Origin: Liolophura sinensis
Lineage: Eukaryota > Mollusca > Polyplacophora > Chitonida > Chitonidae
Direction: 5' to 3'
NCBI RefSeq assembly: GCF_032854445.1
Contig: NC_088304.1
Span: 33,720,810-33,784,809 of the forward strand
DNA length: 64,000 nt
Of this stretch, positions 35,047 through 57,990 are shown piece by piece. The notes under the pieces are model-generated. The model was not told where the DNA came from, made no database searches, and was given only the letters and a program-made list of their open reading frames with translations. Every line of letters starts with the position of its first letter. Positions within the stretch are counted from its first letter, which is position 1. A program made the translations under genes and the position numbers.

Positions 35047-36367
35047 TCTTAAAGGCCCTTAAACACTTTTTCTGACGTACTTGGTATTAGTATAAATCAA
35101 CTTTTCATCAGGAATTCTAACCACGTCATGGGATACGCCATATGCAAATCGGAAACAACCCACGCACATAAATGTATGGTTAGAAGACAAACACGATTCG
35201 GCAGAGATAAGCGGATGGGGTATTATGTCTGGTGTCTTGGGCATGATGGTTCAGTGACAGCAGCACTGACGGCATGGACTCGCCCTGCCACAAAAAGACA
35301 CATCATATGTACATACACCATTTTCCTCATTGTCATTTGACAGAAAAAAATCTTAACCACGACTTTAAACGCCAAGTATACATATTGTACATTGTACATG
35401 CATAAAGCATTATATTTGTAGGCCTACGCCAGGTACATGTACCCTGGAGACGTTGGAAAACTAATGCCTTGAGGACGCAGGATAAGTCAGAAGATCATGA
35501 TGTTATCCTGCGGCCGCATTTGTCAGGATTAGACAGGACACCGCCGGATGTGTGTTAACACTAGACAGATCTGCAACCTTCATCTAGTATAGCCTTGGAG
35601 ATAATTAAATTAATTAAACTCGGATTAATTAGAACCATAGAAGACTGAAATCGTTTCGAAACCAGTAAAAGTTTATTTCAGAAGTATATACAACAGGAAT
35701 AATCCGCACTAAGAAGTCTGACGTACGTTCTAACAATGATGTAGCAACTGTTTCGCGGTTAAATAAGATTCCGCACCATGAAAGACGAGACCTTCATGTT
35801 TTCAAAACCTAAAGTGCTTATCTCTGAACTAGACAGTGTCTTTATTCACACAGCAATGTGCCGTTCATGCATGGTTTGTGCTACAGTCACTTTACATATA
35901 CTGTTGTAGCCTACACATCAATTTGAGGCAAAATTCATGAGGGTAACTGAACAGGCTAGCAAGCATTCAAGAAAAACGAGCATCAATTCCTTACAACATC
36001 TCCAGTGCTGCATGAACATCAACAGATGGCATTAATGCACTGAAAAACCAACCTATTGAGTATTAGACTCAATATCTCAGTGTTTCAGTTGACATACCTT
36101 CACACAAAAACAGTACAGATATGTAACAAACATACAGGCAGACTGTGACTTACAAGAATGGCCACATGCCTCACACACACACTGCTACAGTTGGCAGTTT
36201 GCCCTGCTTGTATTTCATGTACTGCAGATCTGGAAGCATATACGTGTCGATCAAAACAAAGACGAGAAGTCACTTTATGTCCATTAACTAATGATCACTG
36301 TGGACAGATGCCCTAACATCTTAGCACTGTTCTTATCCCTGGGGTTACTCAAACCTTCAGCCCGACA
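35047..36367. other. NDUFS8 3' flank and 3' UTR
   Basis: No exon seen. 35100-35300 and 35430-35600 are repeat-free and more complex than their surroundings, with an octamer-like ATGCAAAT at about 35149. 35650-36367 is probably the NDUFS8 3' UTR. Confidence 0.5.
35841..35846 (-). terminator. Candidate NDUFS8 polyadenylation signal AATAAA
   Basis: TTTATT on the plus strand reads AATAAA on the NDUFS8 strand, about 520 nt after its stop. A second one lies at 35672-35677. Either could serve. Confidence 0.35.
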
Positions 36368-46298
<9,931 letters not shown>

Positions 46299-46697
46299 TA
46301 TCACTAAGCCACGAAAGAGCGAGGCAAAGGGAGATAATGACAGTCAATAGGTCATTTTCGTGACCGTCATCTTCATATCGCCTCTCAACTTTTCAATCGC
46401 ATATACGATTTCTAGAAAAACGGTTAAATTTTTCTTGCCATCTTTCATCATAAAATTCATTTTTCTGGAAATATTACCATTGGTTAAAAATTAAGACGAG
46501 CCCAACAGAAATGAAAGCAGTAGGCCTACAGTAGGCCTATATTTTTTTGTTGCCGGCGATACCGTACTCAGTAATCTGTACTTCAAATGTTTGCCCGCAT
46601 CTGTTTTGGCTGAAAAATCTACCCTGTGGGTCATACCTGGATTTGTACTCAAACATAATCATTCGAAATCCAACATCAATGTCGTCAAAACCAAATA

Positions 46698-48115
46698 GTG
46701 TCAGCATAAATTATAAATGAAAAAGCGCTAAAGCAAACCAGCAGACACTATAAATGATAAAGCACTAGGGCAAACCAGCAGACACTATAAATGATAGAGC
46801 ACTAGGGCAAACCAGCTGACACTATACCTACATGATAGACCACCACAGCAAACAAAGGCACTATAAATGATAAAGCACTAGAGCAAACCAGCAGACATTA
46901 TAAATGATACAGCACTAGGGCAAACCAGCAGACACTATAAATAATAGTGCACTAGGGCAAACCAGCTGACACTATACCTACATGATAGACCACTACAGCA
47001 AACAAAGACACTATAAATGATAAAGCACTAGAGCAAACCAGCAGACATTATAAATGATACAGCACTAGGACAAACCAGCAGACACTATAAATAATAGTGC
47101 ACTAGGGCAAACCAGCTGACACTATACCTACATGATAGACCACTACAGCAAACAAAGACACTATAAATGATAAAGCACTAGAGCAAACCAGCAGACATTA
47201 TAAATGATACAGCACTAGGGCAAACCAGCGGACACTATAAATAATAGTGCACTAGGGCAAACCAGCTGATACTATACCTACATGATAGACCACTACAGCA
47301 AACAAAGACATTATAAATGATAAAGCACTAGAGCAAACCAGCAGACATTATAAATGATACAGCACTAGGGCAAACCAGCAGACACTATAAATAATAGTGC
47401 ACTAGGGCAAACCAGCTGACACTATACCTACATGATAGACCACTACAGCAAACAAAGACACTATAAATGATAAAGCACTAGAGCAAACCAGCAGACATTA
47501 TAAATGATAGAGCACTAGGGCAAACCAGCAGACACTATAAATAATAGTGCACTAGGGCAAACCAGCTGACACTATACCTACATGATAGACCACCACAGCA
47601 AACAAAGGCACTATAAATGATAAAGCACTAGAGCAAACCAGCAGACATTATAAATGATAGAGCACTAGGGCAAACCAGCAGACACTATAAATAATAGTGC
47701 ACTAGGGCATACCAGCTGACACTATACCTACATGATAGACCACTACAGCAAACAAAGACACTATAAATGATAAAGCACTAGAGCAAACCAGCAGACATTA
47801 TAAATGATACAGCACTAGGACAAACCAGCAGACACTATAAATAATAGTGCACTAGGGCAAACCAGCTGACACTATACCTACATGATAGACCACTACAGTA
47901 AACAAAGACACTATAAATGATAAAGCACTAGAGCAAACCAGCAGGCACTATAAACGATAGAGCACTAGGGCAAACCAGCAGACACTACAAATGATAGTGC
48001 ACTAGGGCAAACAAGCAGACAGTATACCTACATGATAGAGCACTAGGGAAAACCAGCAGACACTATAAATGATAAAGCACAAGAGCAAACCAACTGACAC
48101 TATAAATGATAAAGC
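46698..48115 (+). repeat. 150-bp higher-order repeat (four monomers of about 37 bp), about 8 main copies plus ragged edges
   Basis: Monomers resemble ACTATAAATGATAAAGCACT, AGGGCAAACCAGCAGAC. Four variant monomers form a 150-bp block: a landmark CATGATAGACCA falls at 46831, 46981, 47131, 47281, 47431, 47581, 47731 and 47881, exactly 150 bp apart. The edges (46698-46830 and 48000-48115) show single monomers. It starts 400 bp upstream of the NDUFS8 start codon. Confidence 0.96.
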
Positions 48116-48467
48116 AATAATAAATCAAATAGGTGACCAGACCCAAGCGATCAATTACACACGTGATCATTTAAGCTGCCAATCGATCACTGATGAATAC
48201 ATGAACTGACGAATCCATTGACTGATTAATTCATAAAGTGCTTTATTTTCTAGCAAAATTAAAAATATTGATCAAAAGACTAATCAATGAATCAAACAAC
48301 TAATCAATCAATCAACTGATAATCAGTTTAACCACAATCAATCAATCAACCACTCAAATGTTTCATACGAAAACATTTACCTGTAACAATCTAAGGACAT
48401 AATCTTTGACACATGATCCTAGAGAGGTAAAAATATTTAGTTAATATCTTTAGAATTGTAATAGCGG

Positions 48468-48716
48468 GCCTCCGTGGCTCAGTTGGTTAGCGCGCTAGTG
48501 CAGCGTAATGACCCAGGAGTCTCTCACCAATGCGGTCGCCGTGAGCTCAAGTCCAGCTCATGCTGGCTTCCTCTCCGGTCGTACTTGGGAAGGTCTGCCA
48601 GCAGCCCGGCTCTGCCCGGTTTCCACCCACTATAATGCTGGCCGACGTCGTATAAGTGGAATATTCTTGAGTACGGCATACAACACCAATCAAATAAATG
48701 AATTAATAAATAAATA
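48468..48716 (+). mobile_element. Family-1 SINE, full length with a small internal deletion
   Basis: GGCCTCCGTGGCTCAGTTGG head, GAGCTCAAGTCCAGCTCATG, then the body. The stretch between AGCAGCC and CGGTTTCC is shorter than in the copy at 41321. The tail ends in AATAAATGAATTAATAAATA. Confidence 0.9.
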
Positions 48717-48990
48717 GAATTGTAATAAATGAAGATTAACACAACATATATTTCTTTCCAATTTTTGTTTTATTCATGCAACCACTTTTCTTGAACAACA
48801 TATCCATATGTAGCATAGTTTATGTTTCTGAGGCAGAGACACATGGCATATACATGTCATCTGAAGCTATGGTCTCAACAGCCAAGCTCTGAGTGTCACA
48901 TCAAGCTTCCGAAACTAAAACTATTCATCAATGAGGGTTAGTAAGTATTTCAAACCAATCAGGTTAAAAAGTTCTCAGTTGTACATTGAT

Positions 48991-49343
48991 AGTTCACTTC
49001 CAGCATATTTGTAGCAGGCTACCAGTTCACCACTAGAACACTTGTACCAGGCTACTAGTCCACCAGTAGAACACTTGTAACAGGCTACTAGTTCATCACC
49101 AGAACACTTGTAACAGGCTACTAGTCCTCCACTAGAACACTTGTAGCAGGCTACTAGTCCACTACTAGAACACCTGTAGCAGGCTTCTAGTCCACCACTG
49201 GAGCATTTGTAGTATGATAGCAGTTCACCACTGGAGCATTTGTAGTATGATAGCAGTTCACCACTAGAACACTTGTAGCGGGCTACTAGTTCACCACTGG
49301 AGCATTTGTAGTGTGATAGCAGTTCACCACTAGAACACTTGTG
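48991..49343 (+). repeat. 33-bp tandem repeat, about 10 copies
   Basis: The unit is TAGCAGGCTACTAGTTCACC followed by ACTAGAACACTTG, with TAGTATGATAGC variants in the right half. Lies 0.6 kb downstream of the MRPL44 stop. Confidence 0.92.
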
Positions 49344-49576
49344 ACGGTCACAAGCTGGTTCTATATCTCACAAATGCACCTGTTTTATGTCATGTAGACA
49401 GTTTTGCCTTTCAGCCATATAAACATGGAGTTTGACTACTGTGACATCATATTTTCTCAAACATGGCCTAGTAAGAATTTTAGGCGAAAGTTGATTTTTA
49501 TAGTTACCATTCACATCCAATGACAATGTCTGTAGCCATTTATGTCTTTGTCCACCTATCTTCCTACATGACTAAT

Positions 49577-49843
49577 TTATTCATTTGATTGGTGTTTCAC
49601 GCTCTACACAAGAATACCTGTATTGACGATGGCGGCCAGCATTATGGTGGGAGGAAACTGTGCAGAACCCGGGAACGATTCACAACCATCTGCATGTTGC
49701 TTGCAGACTTTCCAACGTGCGGCTGGAGAGGAAGCCAGCATGAGCTGGACATGAACTCAGTCTCACAGCAATCCCATTCCTGAGAGGCTCCTCGGTCATT
49801 GCACCGTGCTGGCATGCTAACCACTTCGGCCATGGAGGCCCCC
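49577..49843 (-). mobile_element. Family-1 SINE downstream of MRPL44
   Basis: Full inverted copy: TTTGATTGGTGTTTCACGC, GGCGGCCAGCATTATGGTGG, CCATCTGCATGTTGCTTGCA, GAGGAAGCCAGCATGAGCTG, GACATGAACTCAG, then GGCCATGGAGGCCCCC. It may lie in or just beyond the MRPL44 3' UTR. Confidence 0.88.
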
Positions 49844-49985
49844 TATATGACTAACACTCATAATATGTTGTTCTTTTATGGCATAACAAAGTTCCAGTAA
49901 AAATGATACAAGCACGCAAATCATGAGACACATTTGACAAAATGAAGTAGTCTCCTTGCCATCTTTCTGTAGGAAATTGAAACAG

Positions 49986-52900
49986 CTAGCTATCCCTCAC
50001 GGACTGCTGAGGCTTCACATACTCTTCTAGTGACAGGTTCACTTTGTCAAAGTCAACTTCAAAGTTTTCCCCACGCCGACCAAACTTCAGCGGCTCTCTG
50101 TAATCTGCTGTCCTGAAAATATTCTTGAGGCTCTCACGGGCGGCCATTTCCTCAGCTATACTCACAGTCTCTCCTGGAGCTGCATGGGCAAACATGCAAG
50201 CAAAAACATTTAGTGAATATATGTTTACACCATGTTCTCAATTTTGGTATTTCACCAGGCTTTTATTTACACTCTTAACCTAGTTTTCATTTCTATCCTG
50301 ACACCAGAGTCTGATTTCCATCTTCCACCCACACTGCACTTCTAGCTTCACACCACTTTCACTGCTATTTTTACATAAAGTATAGCACAGGCTAAAAGTC
50401 AAAACCAGGCAGGAGATTAACCCGATCCTACAGGTCTAGCTTGTAGACAGACAGTCACCTGCTGACAGTCATCAGTGATCCGTCCACTGTGACTGATCAC
50501 ACACACGTGGCTGAGCATTGGTAGGCCAAAGCGCTGGCTGAAGGAAGCTGACGACCCAAAAATATACAGTTCTGTAGTTCTTTGTTAGAATGATTTAAAA
50601 ATTGTTTGAAAGCCTAACACAATACATGGAACTGAAGTAAAATAACAAAAGTGTGTGTGTGTGTTTTGATCGCAAAGTGACAATCTTCTTTTAAAGTAGT
50701 GATTTACATATCAGTGCATGCAAGATTTGTAATGGATAACAACGACTGTTAAAACAAGCTCATTTGGACAAATGTCTTTCATTTCTTTCGTAGAAGGTTT
50801 TAGTGGGAGTCATATGCCTGCAAAAAATTATCTGCCGCTCAGCAATTTACAAAACCAAATCGACACTTTCGTGCTGCAACAAAAACAACAACGCGGTATT
50901 ACAATATGGATTTCATGTACAGAAGTGGTAACAAATAAAAACACAACACAGGGCAAGATAGACTTTGTCCATATGACTACTGACCATTTGTAGTTTGTAC
51001 GAAAGCATGTGGAAAAGCACCCTCATAGCAAACTCATGAAGGGGAAAAAAATGATTTGTTCGAAAGGTTTTTCTCACAGAAAAAAATAATAATAACTTCC
51101 CAGTTCCACCAATTGACTTTTTTGGCATACCAGTCACACTGTACCTTTGTGGAATTCATTCCATGAATTCCACGTTAATTTAATTATGCTTTTTATAAAT
51201 GATTTGCACTAACACCCAGATGAATTCAGATATCAAATTTTACTTGTAAACTGGAATAAAAGTTGAGGCAAAATGTATGTGAATAACTTATACTTTTATC
51301 AATAAACATATGATTACTAGTCTGTTTTTTTTTTCAGCTGGACTGTAATGTTTTGGTGTTCACTATACTTGTGTGAAGAAATATTATAGGTGGTCAAATA
51401 AGCAGCAACAGCAAGGTGGATTATTGTAGGCTTAATTAAAATATTCAGTAATGTCATGATGAGACCTGGAAAAGAACTCACGCAGGGTTAGAGTCCAGCG
51501 GTGTCACTTTGCCAAGATTGAAGAACAACGAGCACTTTATATTGGATTTTATATTAGATCAGCCATTTCGGGTTACTTGTTGAAAACACCAATTGCTGCG
51601 GCTAGGCCTGCATGTCCGTCAACCGGGAGTAGCCTACAGTGAAAGGTCTGCAGTCTGGTGATGCCTGATGCTGACCTGAACATACGTGTTCAGGGTTGTC
51701 TTTGTTTTTGTTTTTTTTTTAGTTCTTTTGACAGGAGGCTTACACGATCTTTGCACTCATATAAATACATAATGCTATTTAGATGTCATCTCCATACAAA
51801 CGTAACAAGCGATAAGACATAAGTTTGAAGGATCACACAGAGGCACGGCCACACAAGACTGCTGTCCGCCAGTGATGGGGCGATGTCCTAGACGGGAAGC
51901 GTGCACTACTGCACGTGCTTTATTCACAAGAAAGTCGCGTTGGCTTGTGAAATTAATGGGAAGATTTGGCCAGTTTACTATAAAATATCTGTTGCATGGT
52001 TCTATAGGCCTGAAATAAATGTATATCAAAATTAGTGTGCCGATTGTTGACACCTGTTGATGACTTTGAATCGCATATTTCCTTCCTTAATCAGGTTGTT
52101 CAACTGATTTTGTTGTGCAGAAGTATGTTACATATCGCAAAATAAACTTTCCGCTCTTCACGGGTAACACATGCAGGCCTATGTTAACACAGCTGAATAC
52201 ACAGGTACTGCCGCTTTGCTTCCAATTATATTCACACCTTCTGACTTTAAATCTGCGCGCCTCAGCTGGTCTCCGACACAGCCCAGTAGAGGGTTTGTCA
52301 AGCACCAGCAGAGAGTTATTCAGTATCTTGGAGTGTGATAAGAGCGATAAACAATTGACTTTTAGCCTGAGCTATACTGTATGTTTTTTTTTTTAATCCT
52401 TTCACCATGCATGCTCTCGTTCGTATATTACATGGCGCTGGCAAATTTTCATGCGTGTACTTACATTCGCCAATTAACTCCTTGTTACAGTATATTCCCA
52501 CCCAATAAAGGGACATAACTGTGGTGGAGGCACTTTCTCGGAGAAGTCTGAAATAAGAAAATGGAAGATTTTAACCTTAGACATAATGTTTGATCAAAAG
52601 TATGGTCCCAGCACATTCATTTCTTAAAAATGTAGGAATGAACCCCTTCAACAATTTGTGAAATATCATTAAACTTTTTACAAGATTGAGGGTAGTACTG
52701 GGGATGTTGCTGACCCCAACATTGTTAAAAAAAAAAAAAACACCAATCAGAATTCATTTTATTCAGCTAAAACAAAATATAAAAAAGTGCATAAAAGCAG
52801 TTTTGTATGCAGTTTTCAATGTTTTTCCCCCCATGGTCCTGTTATTTACTTACTTTTTCTTTTTGGTTCTCTTTCGCTGAGATGGTTTTGAGTACAGCAT

Positions 52901-55900
52901 TTTATCAAAAGTTTAACATTTTTAAACGGCATATTTTGCTTCACTGATTGACTCATTTGGCCATTTAAAGAGTTTTATGTGAAGTTTGATTCATTTCTTG
53001 AATGAGAAAGTGAAGTGTTGCCATTAAAAGTATCATTTTAAGGTCTTCGTGTGTTTCTAAAAGTGCAATTTTACAGACTAAACTTTAGGTGAACTACAGT
53101 AACCTGATGCGGATCACAATTAAGGAACATATGCTCTGTCACTCACCTGGCCTCGGGGGCAGGATGTCCCTGGGCAGTGAGAATGTCAGTCAGCAGTCCC
53201 ATGGGGTTGGTGATCTCCCACATCTCATTCACATCCTTACCAATAAGCTGTGGTAGAATGAAGTCACGGACAAAGGTGTGAGCTCGCTCCTCGCTCTGAA
53301 ATTTACGATTCATACTCTTCTTACACTTCAACATTGCAGGTTTTTCAAAGCTTTTCCAATCCCAGATTACTTGGAATAAATATTATTCTACACTTACCAT
53401 ATTTGGAGCAGTATAATGTGACATAAATTATAATGTGACCTAAATTATTTAAAATGTCTTTCATTTAAATGTACATACAGCACCATACTACAATCAGAGT
53501 CTGATCTAGGGCAGTTTTGAACAAGATACAACAGGTTTGGGCGTCGCGAGGTTGGGCGCCCTAATGATAAACCGAAAGAAAAAGAATATACAATATACGT
53601 AAAAAGGTTTAATAACATAAATACAAATGTAAAAAGCCGGAGGTACCAGTCGGAAACTTAAAATATTTAACTGTCGAGTATGAATTAGAAAAAAAAAGCA
53701 CCAAGCACACACGGTTGTGTCACGCGACACCAATCAGTTTGATCTCTATGAAGGCACTGTACTATCACAACTTATTAGGCTCTGTCTGAATCTGTGTGGA
53801 GAGGAAAACTCTTCAGACAAAAAAGGTAAAGAAAACCCGCTCAAACCATAACCTCTGTGTAAGGTCAATGTGCATACGAATCGATCTCTAGTATGGTGCG
53901 TGATGACCCTGCATGCCCAGTGACCGGTGCAAAGCGCATATTTTACTAACTTTGAGTGACGCCAACAGTAAACTTGCCGCGACTGCAGTGGATGCATTTA
54001 TCTAATCTGGCTGTTGTATAATGCAATGCTTCAGAAATTTTCACAAGCACAGTGCTAATTTTATGAATGGTGAAGTTCCCAGGATAAACCATCAACTTTT
54101 GGCAAATTACAGACAAACTTTCCCATGTGTGACAACAGATATGTACACCATATTACTCGCGAACAAAAGGTGCTCTACGAACATAAAATGGTTACACAAG
54201 CGTTTCACATTTAATGCACAAAAATCAACAACAAACATCAGACAAAAAGTAGGATAAAACAGACAATGTTCTCAAGGAAAACTGACCTGACTCTCGCACA
54301 GTGCTCCAATGACGGCAAAGAATGTTTTACTGATCGTAGATTCAAGGGGAGGGAAATCCTGAAAACATTGAAATAAACACCATTTATCTCCCCTGATCAA
54401 GAGATTCTATTGCCAGGACTGATAACAAATTCTAACAATACCATTTAAAGCAAAACTGTAAATTAAGATCACTATATGTAAAAATAAAACACCAAAAAAA
54501 AAGTCAAACGTGCCACATCTTAAGTTATAAGTATAAGAAAACGCATTATTCAGCAATGTATTCATAAAATTTTGGTCAATAAATGTTTCAGTAGTAGAAA
54601 AAAAAAAGAGGTATAAACTGTACCTCAGAGAGTATGAGGTCCTTCAAACCCAGGTTACTACCAATAAAAGCTAACATTTCCTCTGTCATCAAAAACTCAC
54701 AGATACCGCTGAAAATATAAGAAAAAGTGTTTTTTAATATAATCATTACATATCTGGGAGATATTTTCACACTATAAATATAACTTCTGTAAACTGGAGT
54801 GGGATTATGTTTATAGAAATTCACAGAAAGGTTTGCTTTTTCTGTCCTGATGATAATATAAATGTGTCAGATATAATAAATGATGACTAGCACTGACTTT
54901 CAGGAAGATACAGTTTTTTTTACTATCTGTAGTGAAAATCTTTAACATGGTTGGCATGACTGGTGTTTAATGCCATTCGAAACAATTTTTTCAGGGTTAC
55001 GACAGCAGTCAGGTTTTATAGGAGGGGGAAAAAAAGGCAATATGCCTCATGTAAACCACCATACTTTTCCAGACACCCTATAAATCTCCTGACTTATAGC
55101 TACAGTGGATAAAGATACAGGTATGTAATACTGTAATGACTAATCCTGACCGTATTCCTTCCTCTGGCAGATACGGGTAAGAGGTGCGTAGAAATGCTTG
55201 AATGTACCGATGGGCTACCTCTTCTCCTGAAAAGAGAGCCATATATTTATTTAATTCTTTACTGAATTGTTTTATGTTGTGTTTCCCTTTTTTCCTTATA
55301 CAACGGTAAGTTGCTTTTAAGGGGAAGAAAACCAGGGACAAGGTGCTTGGAATAAACCACTGACCTTTGGTGAGTTACTGGTAAACTCTCCCATGTGTGC
55401 TAACTTCATGCAACACCACACAAGACAACGAGAGTACCGTCAACCAGTTATTGCCACCAAGGCCCGACGAACAATGGCAGCAACTGAATCTCGAAAATTC
55501 CCAACCACAAATGGGACTGAACCCAGGCGTCATGTGACCTAGATATAGGAAAACAAGCCCCTTTACGCTTCACCACATCCTACTCCCTCAATGAATACAG
55601 AACATTGCAGTGTGCTCAATACAACTAGTTTACTATTTATTACAAAATAATGCTTTGCTTTATTAAGTGTAAATCTCACACTCACATTGTCAAGCAGAGG
55701 CTGGAATCAATGTGCCCACAAAAACAATTACAAACAAAATTTAACCAGCCCATTTTTTTTTTTTTTAATTACCGCTGTGGTTTTCTCACCTCTACTTGTG
55801 AGCTCCTCATTGTCCTGCAGTTCCAGTGAGGCTAAGTCTGCTCCAAACCCTAGCTCTGCTCTCTTCCTGCCCTCTTTGTCTATGTAGGACCTGTCAACAC

Positions 55901-57721
55901 AACAACAGCATCAAATTGTACTACACTAATTCTTCAACCTTTCTGCATGTGAAAGAGCAACTTTCAGTGCAATTTATTCACATTTTTTAATTTGATTTTA
56001 AAGACAAAACTACTTTGTTTGGATTCGCCAATTTCAGGGCTTCACAAAAAATGTGATTTTCTACACAGACTAATGCCTTTAGAATATGCGTTAAAAAAAT
56101 ACCTTGAAAATATGTGAAAAGGTTGAAAAACTACAGTAGCTGACATGACTTAATTCAAATTAACTTGCCCAAAATTTTACTTTATAAATGACACATGAAG
56201 AAATAAGCACTAAAGAAAATAAAATAAAAAAAAACTCAAAACCCTGCAAAGCCTCGCCACAAACTGTACCTGTGAGTAAAAGCTTGTCTTAGAATATCCT
56301 CATCAAAGTCTTCACCAAGCCGCTTTCCAAAGGCAAATATTTCTGCATCGTAATTCCTACCAAAAAGAAAAAATAAAACAAAAATTTTTTTTAACAAAAT
56401 CTGAGAAACATGCACACATAATATGTTTGTCATAGTTAAAACACAACACATAGATAAAAGACAAATGAATGTTCATCGACTTGGACAATACAACCCTGCA
56501 TGTACTGCTCGACACTACATGTATGTGTTACTCTATGTTAATGACAGAACTAGAGACAACTAGCAAACCAAAACTATACTGGTAAAGCACAAACTGTCCG
56601 TCCAGCTGATACAAGACACACTCTTAAATTTGATTTATTCTTTAAATGACAGGCTTCTGGGTCATTGCACAAACCATGTTGGTCACAGAAACCCTAAAGA
56701 TTCAAGTGGCATGCCAGGCCAGTAGCCAACCAGTTAAACAATTTAAGGAAGCCACTAGCATACCATTCTCATGCACCAAGTGGTGTGTAGAAAAGATGAT
56801 AATTGAACTGAAACGTCCTTTTGGTCTTCCAAAATCATGCCACATGAGAACCATGGGAGGGCTAGAGGCTTGTCACTGTGTGGACTGTCAAGAACCATCT
56901 GTCAGTCTGCACAATACAACATTTTCTGCTACAAGTGTTTAACACAGTACCGGTATGTATGTATGCTTAGGCGTTTGTGTTGCACAGCCATGTGACAGCA
57001 AGGAGTCCTTAGGTGTGTGTACATATAATGTGTCTTCATGTGGTCTTGTTGTCACTTGTAAAGTATCAAACCGAAGACACCTGACATGACACAACACCCA
57101 GTCACATTATACTGACAATGAGACAATCAGTTCCGTTTCCTTGCGGAGACCTCTCGTTGCTCAGCGCCAAGTGAGGCAGCAATAAGGACTATTTCTAAAT
57201 TCATTGGTATGATCCGACCCAAGTTTGTATAACACAGTAGACAACAGCCAACTTGCCAGTTGATCCACGCAGATCTTGGTCTCTCGGGTTCTGGACCAAC
57301 CTCAAGTCGACGCTTGTACATCTGACTACGGTAAGGCCTTTCCCATTTCTTAAAATCACGTCGCTGGACACAAGCCAAAACTGTAACACATGAATTTAAT
57401 GAAAAAGAGTAGTTACTCTAACAAACTTTTAGTTCAATGCTTGTTTGTTATTCATCTCTTGAATACTGCATTGAGAAATATTTAACTCATGTGAATAGTT
57501 GTTACATTATTTAGGCCTACAGATTGTCAAGAGGCTTATTAGGTGTCCATATATCGACATGCAGTAGACATGCAGGTCAGTCAGTACTGTTATTGTGATT
57601 GATCTGGAGATGACGTGGGAAAACTTTCACTATCAAGATTACCTGCTGAATCAGACACTCGTGTTAAATTCATGGCTCTTCGTATTACGTGACAACATAA
57701 CCGTCTTCCCAGCGAAGCCAT
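49986..57721 (-). CDS. MRPL44: Mitochondrial large ribosomal subunit protein mL44, RNase III-like plus dsRNA-binding fold (10 coding exons)
   Basis: Coding exons on the minus strand, in order: 57721-57643, 57380-57257, 56356-56270, 55890-55790, 55226-55151, 54708-54624, 54358-54287, 53295-53147, 52547-52465 and 50179-49986 (TAG). They total 1050 nt (349 residues); the human protein has 332. Exon 1 encodes a basic presequence (MASLGRRLCCHVIRRAMNLT). The RNase III-like domain covers about residues 68-220 (NYDAEIFAFGKRL, SKTFFAVIGALCESQ). Next comes the family signature FILPQLIGKDVNEMWEITNP. A dsRBD-like end covers about 250-320 (LYWVGIYCNKELIGE, PGETVSIAEEMAARESL). The usual RNase III catalytic signature (ERLEFLGD-like) is absent; the matching stretch reads NEELTSRGEEV, so a structural role in the mitoribosome is expected. 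Intron 2 has a GC donor (57256-57255); intron 5 has a weak GTCAGG donor. All phases agree. It is divergent to MRPL57. Confidence 0.95.
54055..54160 (-). mobile_element. Family-2 SINE fragment in MRPL44 intron 7
   Basis: GTGAAGTTCCCAGGATAAAC, then CATCAACTTTTGGCAAATTA and ACAAACTTTCCCATGTGTGA. Confidence 0.5.
55262..55560 (-). mobile_element. Family-2 SINE-like element in MRPL44 intron 4
   Basis: It contains AATAAACCACTGACCTTTGG, then TGAGTTACTGGTAAACTCTC and CCATGTGTG, matching the inverse of the 6578 copy. A box-B-like complement (GGGACTGAACCCA) lies at its right end. Confidence 0.6.
55925..56137. mobile_element. MITE-like element, copy B, in MRPL44 intron 3
   Basis: Ends CTAATTCTTCAACCTTTCTG and GAAAAGGTTGAAAAACTACA. 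The interior agrees with copy A at 2461-2669 (GTGCAATTTATTCACATTTT, GACAAAACTACTTTG). Confidence 0.75.
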
Positions 57722-57990
57722 GCTTGCAGTTGAAAGCAAGCAGACAGCTTTGCTTCTTTACAGCCGCAGATACAAATACGATCTTTCTCGATGGAACGCG
57801 GTGTCGGACTTGAATTCAAAAAGCAACAAAATATGTAGTCCACATGACTAATGTTGTGACGACAATTCTTGGAAATCCATAATACTTTTCCAACAGATTT
57901 TTTTTCTCAAGTACGAAAGTTCGGTTTTCGCAATTGAAGAGCTAGCCCAGACTAAAAGAGCTCGGCATGGAAGACGAATGAAACAGAAAA
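57722..57990. promoter_or_regulatory. Probable shared bidirectional promoter of MRPL44 and MRPL57
   Basis: Only 269 bp separate the two divergent start codons, and both genes encode proteins of the same ribosomal subunit. The stretch has no repeats and no open gene. No TATA box is placed consistently for either side. I see no clear NRF-1 site. The transcription starts are not known; the call rests on geometry and shared function. Confidence 0.65.

Larger units (their letters stand above)
55151..57257 (-). other. MRPL44: Unusual splice junctions in MRPL44: GC-AG intron 2 and a weak GTCAGG donor for intron 5
   Basis: Exon 2 ends ..ATCAACTG at 57257 and is followed by GCAAGT on the minus strand, the standard context of GC-AG introns. 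The intron closes with CTTTTTGGTAG before exon 3 at 56356. Only this choice joins the codons as I-N-W-N-Y-D, fitting the mL44 family, and keeps phase 2. No GT donor nearby gives an open in-phase join. Exon 5 ends ..GGAATACG at 55151 before GTCAGG, again chosen because the phase and the residues (EEGIRGICEF) fit. Confidence 0.8.
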
